From positions 1,488,001 through 1,552,000 of the forward strand of contig OW818676.1 in the NCBI GenBank assembly GCA_942493235.1: a DNA stretch of 64,000 nucleotides, read 5' to 3'. The notes beneath the pieces were generated by a model. The model saw nothing but the letters and a program-made list of their open reading frames with translations, did no database searches and was not told the origin of the DNA. Source of the DNA: ENR-C587 sp942493235 (GTDB lineage Bacteria; Bacteroidota; Ignavibacteria; Kapaibacteriales; UBA2268). The number at the start of each line of letters is the position of its first letter. The first letter of the stretch is position 1. Made by a program: the position numbers and the translations under genes. This document shows, in pieces, positions 15,607-24,572 of the stretch.

Positions 15607-17232
15607 ATGAGACAAATTCGAACTATATCTCAAAAATTATTAATTGGTATTGGGGTTTTAACTGCAATATCTCTTACAGTTAACTTGATTGTTACGATGT
15701 ATATCGGTAGAAATATTATTAAAAATATGACCGATGAATCGTTAAATATAGTAACAAATCAAGTTTACACATTGATTGAATCATCAATTGATGTTTCTAT
15801 CAAAAATTATCTTAGGGGGATAGCCGAGAAAAGTAAAGATATAATAGCTTATAATTATGAAAAGTATAAAACAAATAAAATCAGTTACGATGAGCTCAAC
15901 AGCTATATTAATGAGTTGTTACTATCTCAGAGAATCGGTAAAACCGGATATTTCTATGTGCTTAATTCAAAAGGTATTTTAACTATTCATCCAAAAGCGG
16001 CATTAGTTGGGACTGATGTTAATAGTTTTGAGTTTATTAAAGACCAAATAGTTAAGAAAACCGGATATTTGGAATATATGTGGAAAAATCCGAATGAGAC
16101 AGAAGAACGTAAAAAGGCTTTGTATATGACATACTTTGAGCCTTTAGACATGATTATATCTGTATCTTCGTATCGAGATGAGTTTGAAGACTTAATTAAT
16201 ATTGGCGACCTCAGAGATGAAATCCTAAGTATAAAACTCGGAGAAAGCAGCTATGCTTATTTGATAGATTATAATGGTAAAATGATTATTCACCCGTTTT
16301 TAGAATCCCAAAATGTAATTAATCAAACTGATGACGACGGGAACCATATAATTAAACAAATAATTGATAAGAAAAATGGGACTATCGAATACAATTGGAA
16401 AAATCCGAATGATGAACGTGCAAGAAGAAAAATTGCAATTCTTCGAAATTTTGAACGTATGGAATGGATAGTAGTGGCTTCGGGTTATACTGATGAATTT
16501 CATGAACCGTTAAATAAATTGACAAACTTCCTTATTATTAGTTCAATATTGATTCTTATTTTCATGTTAGGGCTTGTATATTGGTTTTCAAAGATGATAG
16601 CAAAGCCGATTAAAACCTTAGCAAATAAAGCTGTTATGATTTCTAAAGGGGATTTATCGGTAGATATAAATATTAAATCCAACGATGAATTTGAAATACT
16701 TGGTAATTCCATAAATCAAATGAAAAATACAATTGTTTCTATAGTTGATGAAATTAACTTACTTTCAGAAAAAGCAATAAATGGTCAGCTTGAGCATAGA
16801 GGAAATACAGAGAAATATAGTGGAGATTATAAATTATTGATTATGGGGCTTAATAAAACTCTAGATTCGATAATCAGTCCATTGATGTGGACAGCCGATA
16901 ACATAGATAAAATCAGTAAAGGACAAATTCCGGCTCCTTTGGATATTGAGCTAAAGGGTGATTTTAATATTATCAAGAATAATCTTAACCAGTGTATTTT
17001 GTCTATAAATCAATTGGTAAATGATTCTAAAGCATTATTCGATTCTGCAATAGAAGGACATTTGGAATTTAGGGCTGACATAGAGAAACATAACGGAGAG
17101 TATAGAGCAATTATTCAGGGTGTGAATTCAACTTTAGATAGATTAGTCGGACTAATTGATAATATGCCGATTGCAGTACAAATTGTAAATAGAGAAAATA
17201 AGATTATCTATAGAAATAAATATAATTATTGA
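15607..17232 (+). CDS. Chemoreceptor sensor half (double Cache, HAMP modules), no signalling domain
   Basis: A 541-residue membrane sensor: TM1 (10-33); two successive Cache-like units (about 45-195 and 205-300) marked by the parallel motifs GKTGYFYVLNSKGILTIHP and GESSYAYLIDYNGKMIIHP, each ending YxWKNPN; TM2 (307-327); HAMP (328-380, SNDEFEILGNSI); then two HAMP-like modules (388-470 and 480-515). It ends NMPIAVQIVNRENKIIYRNK, again the start of a PAS domain. After the TGA the same frame reads on with more stops at 17233-17235 and 17305-17307 but with PAS-like residues between them, and it joins the next gene, which is in the same frame. This suggests one ancestral receptor split by stops, or a cassette boundary. 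Preceded by AGGAATAGGCA. Confidence 0.8.
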   Translation: MRQIRTISQKLLIGIGVLTAISLTVNLIVTMYIGRNIIKNMTDESLNIVTNQVYTLIESSIDVSIKNYLRGIAEKSKDIIAYNYEKYKTNKISYDELNSYINELLLSQRIGKTGYFYVLNSKGILTIHPKAALVGTDVNSFEFIKDQIVKKTGYLEYMWKNPNETEERKKALYMTYFEPLDMIISVSSYRDEFEDLINIGDLRDEILSIKLGESSYAYLIDYNGKMIIHPFLESQNVINQTDDDGNHIIKQIIDKKNGTIEYNWKNPNDERARRKIAILRNFERMEWIVVASGYTDEFHEPLNKLTNFLIISSILILIFMLGLVYWFSKMIAKPIKTLANKAVMISKGDLSVDINIKSNDEFEILGNSINQMKNTIVSIVDEINLLSEKAINGQLEHRGNTEKYSGDYKLLIMGLNKTLDSIISPLMWTADNIDKISKGQIPAPLDIELKGDFNIIKNNLNQCILSINQLVNDSKALFDSAIEGHLEFRADIEKHNGEYRAIIQGVNSTLDRLVGLIDNMPIAVQIVNRENKIIYRNKYNY

Positions 17233-17322
17233 TAAGAAAATAAATATAGATTAAAATGTAAAGATTATAAGAATATTATAAGAATTGAAAACAAAACAAA
17301 AAAATAAATCATGGAGTATATT

Positions 17323-20300
17323 ATGAGTTTTCCTGAGGATAATAAACCGAAAATGGTTAAAAACATTAATGCTATACTTTCTGACAATAGTGCGACATCA
17401 ATAGCATTGAATACTAATCAGACGGTAACTAAAGAAACTGATGCTATAATTAACGGAAGAACGTTTGAATTTATTCATACTGCTGTTCCTTTAGATGATC
17501 TGCAAGGAAACCCAATAGCCGCATTTGAGATTTTTATGGACCAAACAGAAATCAAAGCAGCACTTCGTGATTCTCAAAACAAAGAGAATGAAGTTCAAAA
17601 TGCACTTAGAGCAGCGAAAGAAAAAGAGCTGCAATTGGAATTGATAATGAAAGAGCTTGCAGAAAAAGAGGCGGAAATTAAAAATATAATGAATGCCGTA
17701 AATGAAAGTAACATGGTTATTTACTTTGATTTAGACGGAACAATCATTGATATAAATGAAAATTTCTTAGAATTTTTCAAGATGTCGAAAGAAGACTTCA
17801 TTGGGAAAAATCATTCGGATTTTAATACCATTGCTAATAGCCCAGAAGAATATAAAAAATTATGGCAAAAGATTGCCGAAGGTAAGACTACAGAGATTAC
17901 CTCGGAAATAGTTCTGCCTTCCGGTTCTGTGTGGCTACATGCCAGCTATAACGGCATTAAAGATGTAAACGGCAAAGTAGTTAAAATTATAAATATAGCT
18001 ACGGATGTAAGTTCTATAAAGGAAAATGAAAAAGTAGTTCAAGCAATGATAGACAAATTAGAAAAAGTAAAAGAATACGAGAAGCACGAAACTGAGCGTG
18101 TAGTAAATTCTCTGAAAATGCTTGCCGAAGGTAACTTTGATTTTGAATTAGTTGCAGAATCCGCAGACGAAGATACAGAGAAATCATATAATACTTACTC
18201 ACAGATTTATTTTGCCGTTAATAATACAATTAAAAGCATTAAAGCGATGCTAAACGATACGCTAAAGATTGCTGATGCTGCTATAGAAGGTAAATTAGAT
18301 ATTAGAGCCGATTCTTCTGTTCATAAGGGAGAATATTTTAAAATTATCGATGGATTAAACAGAACATTAGATGCCATAATCAGTCCGTTAAACGTAGCTG
18401 CCGAATATGTAAACAGAATTGCTAAAGGAGATATTCCTCCAAAGATTGTTGACGAGTATAAAGGAGACTTTAATGAAATCAAAAACAATCTTAATCAATG
18501 TATTGACGCAATCAAGCTATTAATCAGTGATACTAATTATCTGGTGGAATCTACAATAGATGGAAAGTTAGAAATACGAGCAGATGCAGACAAGCATCAC
18601 GGAGATTTTCAAAAGATTATACAAGGAATAAACGATACATTAAATGCAGTGGTGCAGCCGCTGAAAGTTGCAGCTAACTATATTGAGCGGATTTCTACCG
18701 GCGATATACCTAATCAAATCAGCGAAAAATACAGAGGTGATTTTAATAGCATTATTAATAATATCAACACATTAATAGAATCTACCAATAATGTTACTGA
18801 TGCAGCTTATCAAATTTCACTCGGTAATTTAGATGTTGACCTGAAAGCTCGTTCAGAAAATGATAGACTAATCAAAGCCTTTATTGAAATGACAAGTAAT
18901 TTGAAATATGTAATTGAGCAGATTAACTTTATAGCTTTTAATGCAATAGAAGGCAGATTAGACACCAGAATTGATCAAAACAATCATTCTGGGGACTATC
19001 GCAAGATAATAAGCGGGATAAACAATACATTAGATGCTATTATTAAGCCATTAAACGTTTCAGCCGAATATATGGATAGGATAGCAAAAGGCGATATTCC
19101 GCCTCAAATTACCGAAATTTATAAAGGTGATTTTTCAGAAATAAAGAATAATCTCAATCAATGTATTAGAGCTATTACCCTACTTGTTGAAGATGCTGAT
19201 TTTTTATCTAATGCGGCTATTGAAGGTAAATTATCCATTAGAGCTGATGAGAGTAAGCATAATGGAGATTTTAAAAAGATAATCAGCGGGTTTAATCAGA
19301 CACTTGATGCGGCAATTGCTCCGACCAAAGAAGCCGTAAATGTTTTGAAAGCAATGGCTCAGGGTGATTTGACTATGTTGATGGAGGGCGACTTTAAGGG
19401 AGACCATGCGGTGTTAAAACAAAGTATTAACAGCTCACTGTTTTCTATCAATGAACTATTAAATCAAGTAACAGAAACCGTTCAAAAGGTATTAGTAGGC
19501 TCTTCGCAAGTGGAGCAAGCCTCTCAAACCCTCAATGATAGCTCAAGCGAGCAAGCCGCTTCGATAGAGCAAATGTCCAGCTCTATGATAGAAATAGCAT
19601 CTCAAACTAAGCAAAATGCTGATAATGCAAATAATGCAAGTAAGCTAGCCGAGAATTCCTTGATTGCAAGCGAAAAGGGATATGAAGAAATGCAGCAGTT
19701 GACTAATGCAATGAATGATATTAATCAATCAAGTAAAAATATTGCTAAGATAATTAAAGTGATAGACGAAATTGCTTTCCAAACTAATTTGTTAGCTCTT
19801 AATGCCGCGGTAGAAGCTGCAAGAGCAGGAGTTCATGGGCAGGGATTTGCCGTCGTTGCTGATGAAGTGCGTAACCTCGCCGCTCGAAGTGCCGAAGCGG
19901 CAAAAGAAACAGCAGAGCTAATCGAGGGTTCAATTATGAAAGTTGATATTGGCTCAAATTTAAGCCAAAAAACTGCAAATGTATTGAATGAAATTAAAGA
20001 CCAAGCCAGAAAAGTTGCCGGACTGATTAGAGAAATTGCGATTGCTTCAAATGAGCAAGCCGAAGGAATTTCTGAAGTTGAATTTGGTTTTACTCAAATT
20101 GATAAAATTACTCAGAAAAACAATGTAGGTGCCGAGCAAAGTGCCTTGACAGCCGAAGAGCTTGCTAATCAAGCAAGATTGCTTAGTGATATGCTTGATA
20201 ATTTCGAACTTCTTGATATGAGCTATTATAGAAGGAAAAATAGAGCATTAGCTAAGAATAATCGTCGTAATAATCATCATATAAAACCAAAATTTTTAAA

Positions 20301-20385
20301 TAGGCGAAAATCTGATGAAGAATTTGATACAGAAGAAGCAGACGACATTACTTTAGACGATGAGGATTTTGAAGTTAATAAATAA
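17323..20385 (+). CDS. Soluble methyl-accepting chemotaxis protein with PAS and tandem HAMP-like repeats
   Basis: About 1020 residues with no membrane segment (numbers count from the ATG at 17311). The N-terminus (50-80, FEFIHTAVPLDDLQGNPIAAFEIF) resembles the back half of a PAS domain whose front half ends the preceding gene. Then come a coiled coil (80-125), a full PAS (125-235, VNESNMVIYFDLDGTIIDIN) and a HAMP-like segment (240-320). Four HAMP-like repeat units begin at about 323, 414, 544 and 634; the recurring text is AIEGKLxIRADxxxHxGxF, GxNxTLDAIIxPLNVAAEY, AKGDIPPxI and KGDFNEIKNNLNQCI. The signalling domain has tip DEIAFQTNLLALNAAVEAA (819-837). The tail is basic, then acidic. ATG 17323 is preferred over 17311 because GGAG (17313-17316) is well placed for it. 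Likely a cytosolic receptor, or the C-terminal half of a split one. Confidence 0.88.
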   Translation: MSFPEDNKPKMVKNINAILSDNSATSIALNTNQTVTKETDAIINGRTFEFIHTAVPLDDLQGNPIAAFEIFMDQTEIKAALRDSQNKENEVQNALRAAKEKELQLELIMKELAEKEAEIKNIMNAVNESNMVIYFDLDGTIIDINENFLEFFKMSKEDFIGKNHSDFNTIANSPEEYKKLWQKIAEGKTTEITSEIVLPSGSVWLHASYNGIKDVNGKVVKIINIATDVSSIKENEKVVQAMIDKLEKVKEYEKHETERVVNSLKMLAEGNFDFELVAESADEDTEKSYNTYSQIYFAVNNTIKSIKAMLNDTLKIADAAIEGKLDIRADSSVHKGEYFKIIDGLNRTLDAIISPLNVAAEYVNRIAKGDIPPKIVDEYKGDFNEIKNNLNQCIDAIKLLISDTNYLVESTIDGKLEIRADADKHHGDFQKIIQGINDTLNAVVQPLKVAANYIERISTGDIPNQISEKYRGDFNSIINNINTLIESTNNVTDAAYQISLGNLDVDLKARSENDRLIKAFIEMTSNLKYVIEQINFIAFNAIEGRLDTRIDQNNHSGDYRKIISGINNTLDAIIKPLNVSAEYMDRIAKGDIPPQITEIYKGDFSEIKNNLNQCIRAITLLVEDADFLSNAAIEGKLSIRADESKHNGDFKKIISGFNQTLDAAIAPTKEAVNVLKAMAQGDLTMLMEGDFKGDHAVLKQSINSSLFSINELLNQVTETVQKVLVGSSQVEQASQTLNDSSSEQAASIEQMSSSMIEIASQTKQNADNANNASKLAENSLIASEKGYEEMQQLTNAMNDINQSSKNIAKIIKVIDEIAFQTNLLALNAAVEAARAGVHGQGFAVVADEVRNLAARSAEAAKETAELIEGSIMKVDIGSNLSQKTANVLNEIKDQARKVAGLIREIAIASNEQAEGISEVEFGFTQIDKITQKNNVGAEQSALTAEELANQARLLSDMLDNFELLDMSYYRRKNRALAKNNRRNNHHIKPKFLNRRKSDEEFDTEEADDITLDDEDFEVNK

Positions 20386-20425
20386 ATTTCGTAATTTGCA
20401 TTCTTTTTAATGAATATGGAATAGT

Positions 20426-20974
20426 ATGAAGATTGCTCCCGATACAGTAGAAATAAACGGCAAGAAATTCAAGAAAGAATATTCTTACGAAGATTTAAAG
20501 AGAATAATTGATAATCTTGCTGATAGAATTAATCAAGATTATAAAGGGCGAATTGTTACCTTACTTATAGTATTAAAAGGAGCTATGCCGTTTGCAGTTG
20601 ACTTAATGAAGAGAATGGACGGGCAAGTAATAGTTGAAACTATAACTGCTAAAAGCTATGGCGAGGGCATGGTCAGCTCGCAAAATGTAGCAATTGCTCA
20701 TCAGGCACTTGATATAAAAGGTAAAGATGTAATCATAATCGAGGATATAGTCGATACCGGTCATACTTTAAAAGCATTAAAAGAAAAATTATCCGAGCAA
20801 AATCCGAATAGTATCGAGATATGTGCTTTGTTTTCAAAGCCGGCTCAAAGAGAGGTTGAGATAGATGTTAAATATGTAGGTATTGAGATACCACCGCTCT
20901 TTATAGTTGGTTACGGGCTTGACTTTGCCGAGCAGGGAAGGCAGTATGCAGCGGTCTATCAATTAATTCCTTAA
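20426..20974 (+). CDS. hpt: Hypoxanthine phosphoribosyltransferase
   Basis: Purine salvage: converts hypoxanthine or guanine plus PRPP to IMP or GMP. The 182-residue size is typical. Landmarks are the pyrophosphate loop region VLKGAMPFAVDLM, the flexible-loop region TAKSYGEGMVSS, and the PRPP-binding motif VIIIEDIVDTGHTLKAL (about residues 111-127). The C-terminal FIVGYGLDFAEQGRQ is characteristic of HPRT. The next gene begins only 4 bases after the stop, so the two were probably one transcription unit before the IS insertion. Confidence 0.92.
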   Translation: MKIAPDTVEINGKKFKKEYSYEDLKRIIDNLADRINQDYKGRIVTLLIVLKGAMPFAVDLMKRMDGQVIVETITAKSYGEGMVSSQNVAIAHQALDIKGKDVIIIEDIVDTGHTLKALKEKLSEQNPNSIEICALFSKPAQREVEIDVKYVGIEIPPLFIVGYGLDFAEQGRQYAAVYQLIP

Positions 20975-21145
20975 ATTGATGACATCGTTAAAGCTATCAT
21001 ATATCTATGCAGCATTAGCTGTATTGATGTGGTCAACAGTTGCTACTGCATTTAAAATTACTTTACAGTATTTAAAGCCGGAAGAGCTCCTATTATATGG
21101 GAGTTTTTTTTCGTTAATCAGTTATCTGATTTATAATATCATTTC

Positions 21146-21685
21146 CTACATGAAATAGGACATATAATTGCAATTACATAATTTTTTATATTTTGACAAA
21201 GTAAGTTTTTGAAATTCTACAATTACAGCATCCTCTAGTTCTTTTAGAGAATTGTAAATAAAATTGTGTAAACATTCTTTTTTAATCCATTGCCATAGTT
21301 TCTCGACCGGATTTAATTCTGGCGAATATGCAGGTAAAAATTCAAACCTAATGTTTTCTGGTATCTGTAAGTTCCTTGATTTATGCCAACCGGCTTGATC
21401 CATAAATAATATTATTTTTTTATCCGAAAATTCTTTACTAAGATTATCAATGTAATATTGCATTAGCTCTGTATTTACTCCAGGTAATAGCAATGAATAA
21501 TTGGTACCGTCAAATGGACATACTGATGAAAAACCATAGAAATTTTTAAAACCTTGTTGTACCATTACTGATAATCGTTTTCCTTTTTCAGCCCATACTC
21601 GCATTACTGTTGATCGGAGACCGAATCTCCCTTCGTCAAAAAACATTATTTTATAATTTTCTTTTTCTTGAAGATTATTAATCAT
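21146..21685 (-). CDS. IS630-type transposase, catalytic DDE part
   Basis: Carries the DDE_3 catalytic residues: FFDEGRFGL (first Asp), IILFMDQAGWHKS (second Asp) and AYSPELNPVEKLW (Glu). It matches the C-terminal half of IS630 transposases. Dropping one base from the A8 run joins it in frame to the upstream HTH half as FKKTQIMINNLQ. The product is therefore either made by frameshifting or transcript slippage at A8, or inactivated by a one-base insertion. Confidence 0.88.
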   Translation of the reverse strand: MINNLQEKENYKIMFFDEGRFGLRSTVMRVWAEKGKRLSVMVQQGFKNFYGFSSVCPFDGTNYSLLLPGVNTELMQYYIDNLSKEFSDKKIILFMDQAGWHKSRNLQIPENIRFEFLPAYSPELNPVEKLWQWIKKECLHNFIYNSLKELEDAVIVEFQKLTLSKYKKLCNCNYMSYFM

Positions 21686-22181
21686 TATTTGAGTTTTTTT
21701 TAAAGTTTAATTGGTCTTCTTCATTTGATTTATGATGTTTAGGTCTGGGTACTTTGATTGTTAAATTCAATTTCTTTAATGTCAACCATAAAGGTGTTTT
21801 TCCTATTTCTTTGCCGAATACAGTAAATATCTCCTTTATTAATCGAACCAATGTCCAATGTACCTGTTTGCCTGAATTGTCTTTACTTGTGCTAATCCAT
21901 TTGAAAATTATTGCTTTTTCTTCCTTGCTTAATTTCTCGGGATAGTGACCGCGTTTTTTTGACCTTAAACCTTCTACACCATATTTTTGATATTTACTGA
22001 TCCATCTTAGTAATGTAGATCGAGATATGCCATACATTATAGCTACATCTGATTCTTTATTTGACAATGATGCAGATATCGCCTTTAGTTTTATTACTAT
22101 ATCTGAATCAGTTATTTTTTTTATATCAGAATGCAATAGTTGTTGGTACGAATTATCTATCAATATTTTTGGACGACCCAT
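21678..22181 (-). CDS. IS630-type transposase, N-terminal helix-turn-helix part
   Basis: Provides end recognition for the element. Two HTH segments are visible: SNKESDVAIMYGISRSTLLRWISKYQKYG and, later, a winged-helix-like part ending at WLTLKKLNLTIKVPRPKH. The start MGRPKILID (22181) is chosen because AAAGGAA precedes it; an upstream ATG at 22220 is also in frame. The frame ends just after a run of eight A residues (minus strand), and the DDE half continues in another frame that overlaps it by 8 bases. Confidence 0.85.
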   Translation of the reverse strand: MGRPKILIDNSYQQLLHSDIKKITDSDIVIKLKAISASLSNKESDVAIMYGISRSTLLRWISKYQKYGVEGLRSKKRGHYPEKLSKEEKAIIFKWISTSKDNSGKQVHWTLVRLIKEIFTVFGKEIGKTPLWLTLKKLNLTIKVPRPKHHKSNEEDQLNFKKNSNND

Positions 22182-23048
22182 AACATTTCCTTTTAACAAT
22201 TGACAATTGACAATATACAAATATAATCATTTATTTGTCGCATTACAAGTAGAAAATGATATAATACATTCTCTAAAAAATTGAAAAAGCTCGGCGAACT
22301 CAAAGCTAATGATTTTGCATATTCGGCTATTTTGGGTTTTTTAAATCCCTTCCTTTATTATCTGATGCTATTTAAAGCATACTCTCTGCTACCTGCTCAG
22401 AGTGCATTAATACTTAACTATTCGTGGGCAATAGTGCTTACTCTGATGGCTGCCGTATTTCTGCATCAAAAGCTAAAATTGTATAATATATTGGCGATAA
22501 CTGTCAGCTTTTTCAGTTTAGCTTACGTGGCTTTCAGAGGAGATTTTACTTCATTTCAATTTGATAATCCCAATGGGATTATAATCGCTATATCTACTTC
22601 ATTTGTTTGGTCGGCATTTTTTATTCTCAATGTAAAAGATACATTAGAATCATCAATTAGATTAATGCTTAACTTTTTCTTTGGCTTTATCTATACGCTT
22701 ATCTATATGATATTATTTAGTAATTTCAGTAGCATAAATTTAAGTGCAATTCTGGGCTCTGCTTATATAGGACTATTTGAGATGGGAATAACATTTCTAT
22801 TATGGCTTAATGCACTGAAATTATCAAGAAATACATCAATTATCAGCAATATAATTTTTGTATCTCCCATAATATCTCTAATTTTAATATCATTAATATT
22901 AAAAGAGCCGATATATTCAAGCTCTATAATTGGGCTTAGCTTAATTATTATAAGCATTGTCGTACAGAATATAATTGATTACAAAAGAAAATAATTAAAC
23001 TTAATAATAGTCGTTTACTATCTATTATATAAATACAAAGGAAGCAAA

Positions 23049-24572
23049 ATGGGTAATATAAATAAATTTCTTTTGATGATATTAGATGGCTGGGGAATAG
23101 GTGATAAAACAAAATCAGATGCGATATTCACTGCCGGTGCACCGTTTATTGATAGTTTGAAAGCAAAATATCCTAACTCTCAATTACTTACTTGCGGAGA
23201 AAATGTAGGATTACCCGACGGACAGATGGGCAATTCCGAAGTAGGGCATCTGAATATCGGAGCCGGACGAATTATATATCAGGACTTAGTTCGAATAAAT
23301 AAAGCGATAAGAGATAATTCTATTTCTACAAATCCGACTATCATCGAAGCCTTTAATTATGCCAAAGAAAATAATAAACAGGTTCACTTTGTCGGCTTAT
23401 TATCTGACGGTGGAGTGCATTCCTCTGAAAAGCATTTATATAAATTATGCGATATAGCTACAGATTTCGGTTTAGAGAAGGTTTTTATTCATGCCCTGAT
23501 GGACGGCAGAGATACTGACCCACGTAGTGGCAAAGGCTATATGCAGCAATTACAAAAGCATTTGAAACAGACATCGGCTAAGGTAGCCACGATAATCGGT
23601 AGATATTACTCGATGGATAGAGATAAACGCTGGGACAGAGTTAAAATTGGGTATGACCTGCTTACTAAAGCCAACGGAGATAAATTTACTGACGCGGTTG
23701 AAGCTATTGAAAGCTCATATAAAGGTGAAGTTACCGATGAATTTATCAAGCCGATTGTAATTACTGATTCAAATAATCAACCTCTGACTAAAATAGAGCC
23801 TGACGACTTAGTTATATGTTTTAATTTCCGTACTGATAGATTAAGAGAATTGACTACCGTATTGTCTCAGAAGGATTTTCTGGAATATGATATGCACAAA
23901 TTGCCATTATACTATGTAACTATGACATGTTATGATGACACATTCCAAAATGTAAAGGTGATATATGATAAAGATAATGTGAGTAAAACACTTGGCGAAG
24001 TAGTCTCGAGTAATGGGCTCAAACAGTTAAGAATTGCCGAGACCGAGAAATATGCACATGTAACTTTCTTTTTCAGTGGCGGACGAGAAGAGGCATTCGA
24101 GGGTGAAGAGAGAATTCTGATTCATTCGCCTAAAGTCGCAACTTATGACCTACAGCCCGAGATGAGTGCCCCACAGGTGAAAGATGCTTTAGTAAAAGAA
24201 TTAAAAAAGCAGAAATTTGATTTTATCTGTTTGAATTTTGCAAATGGCGATATGGTTGGGCATACCGGGGTTTATTCCGCTATCCGAAAGGCTGTTAAAA
24301 CCGTTGATAACTGCGTTAAAGAAGTAGTAACTACTGCAATTGATAATAACTATACGATTATGCTAATTGCCGACCACGGCAATGCAGACTTTGCCGTAAA
24401 TGATGACGGCTCTCCAAATACGGCTCATTCGCTGAATCCCGTTCCTTGCATTTTAGTTAGTGATAAATTCTCAAAAATTGAAAACGGAGTTCTGGCCGAT
24501 TTAGCCCCTACTATTTTGAAGATTATGGGTTTGTCTATACCCGAGGAAATGACAGGGAACGTGCTAGTCTGA
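23049..24572 (+). CDS. gpmI: 2,3-bisphosphoglycerate-independent phosphoglycerate mutase
   Basis: Interconverts 3- and 2-phosphoglycerate in glycolysis and gluconeogenesis with two metal ions. The 507-residue length is typical. Landmarks: LLMILDGWGIG (metal Asp), GQMGNSEVGHLNIGAGRI with the catalytic Ser in GNSEVGH, HALMDGRDTDPRSG, IGRYYSMDRDKRWDR, FNFRTDR, YAHVTFFFSGG, NFANGDMVGHTG and LIADHGNAD. AAAGGA precedes the ATG. It is a separate gene from the broken permease upstream; a repeat island follows. Confidence 0.96.
   Translation: MGNINKFLLMILDGWGIGDKTKSDAIFTAGAPFIDSLKAKYPNSQLLTCGENVGLPDGQMGNSEVGHLNIGAGRIIYQDLVRINKAIRDNSISTNPTIIEAFNYAKENNKQVHFVGLLSDGGVHSSEKHLYKLCDIATDFGLEKVFIHALMDGRDTDPRSGKGYMQQLQKHLKQTSAKVATIIGRYYSMDRDKRWDRVKIGYDLLTKANGDKFTDAVEAIESSYKGEVTDEFIKPIVITDSNNQPLTKIEPDDLVICFNFRTDRLRELTTVLSQKDFLEYDMHKLPLYYVTMTCYDDTFQNVKVIYDKDNVSKTLGEVVSSNGLKQLRIAETEKYAHVTFFFSGGREEAFEGEERILIHSPKVATYDLQPEMSAPQVKDALVKELKKQKFDFICLNFANGDMVGHTGVYSAIRKAVKTVDNCVKEVVTTAIDNNYTIMLIADHGNADFAVNDDGSPNTAHSLNPVPCILVSDKFSKIENGVLADLAPTILKIMGLSIPEEMTGNVLV

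Larger units (their letters stand above)
21136..22262 (-). mobile_element. IS630-type insertion sequence
   Basis: About 1.13 kb with imperfect terminal inverted repeats of 35 bp (28 matches): left end ATATCATTTCCTACATG at 21136, right end (complement) ATATCATTTTCTACTTG from 22262. It is flanked by TA, the usual IS630 target, although repeated TATA makes the exact edge uncertain by a few bases. It carries a transposase in two overlapping frames on the minus strand and sits inside an EamA permease gene. Confidence 0.85.
20979..22994 (+). pseudogene. EamA/DMT-family permease gene interrupted by an IS630-type element
   Basis: The N-terminal part (20979 to about 21135; MTSLKLSYIYAALAVLMWST, two membrane helices) and the C-terminal part (about 22263-22994; eight or so helices, to NIIDYKRK) belong to one approximately 295-residue drug/metabolite transporter. 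They are separated by about 1.13 kb carrying a transposase. Removing the element at TA dinucleotides (21134-21135 and 22262-22263) restores one continuous frame reading SLISYLIYNTFSKKLKKL. As it stands, translation stops at 21158 just inside the element. The downstream part could restart at the TTG at 22281, but a half transporter is unlikely to work. Exported substrate unknown. Confidence 0.88.
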
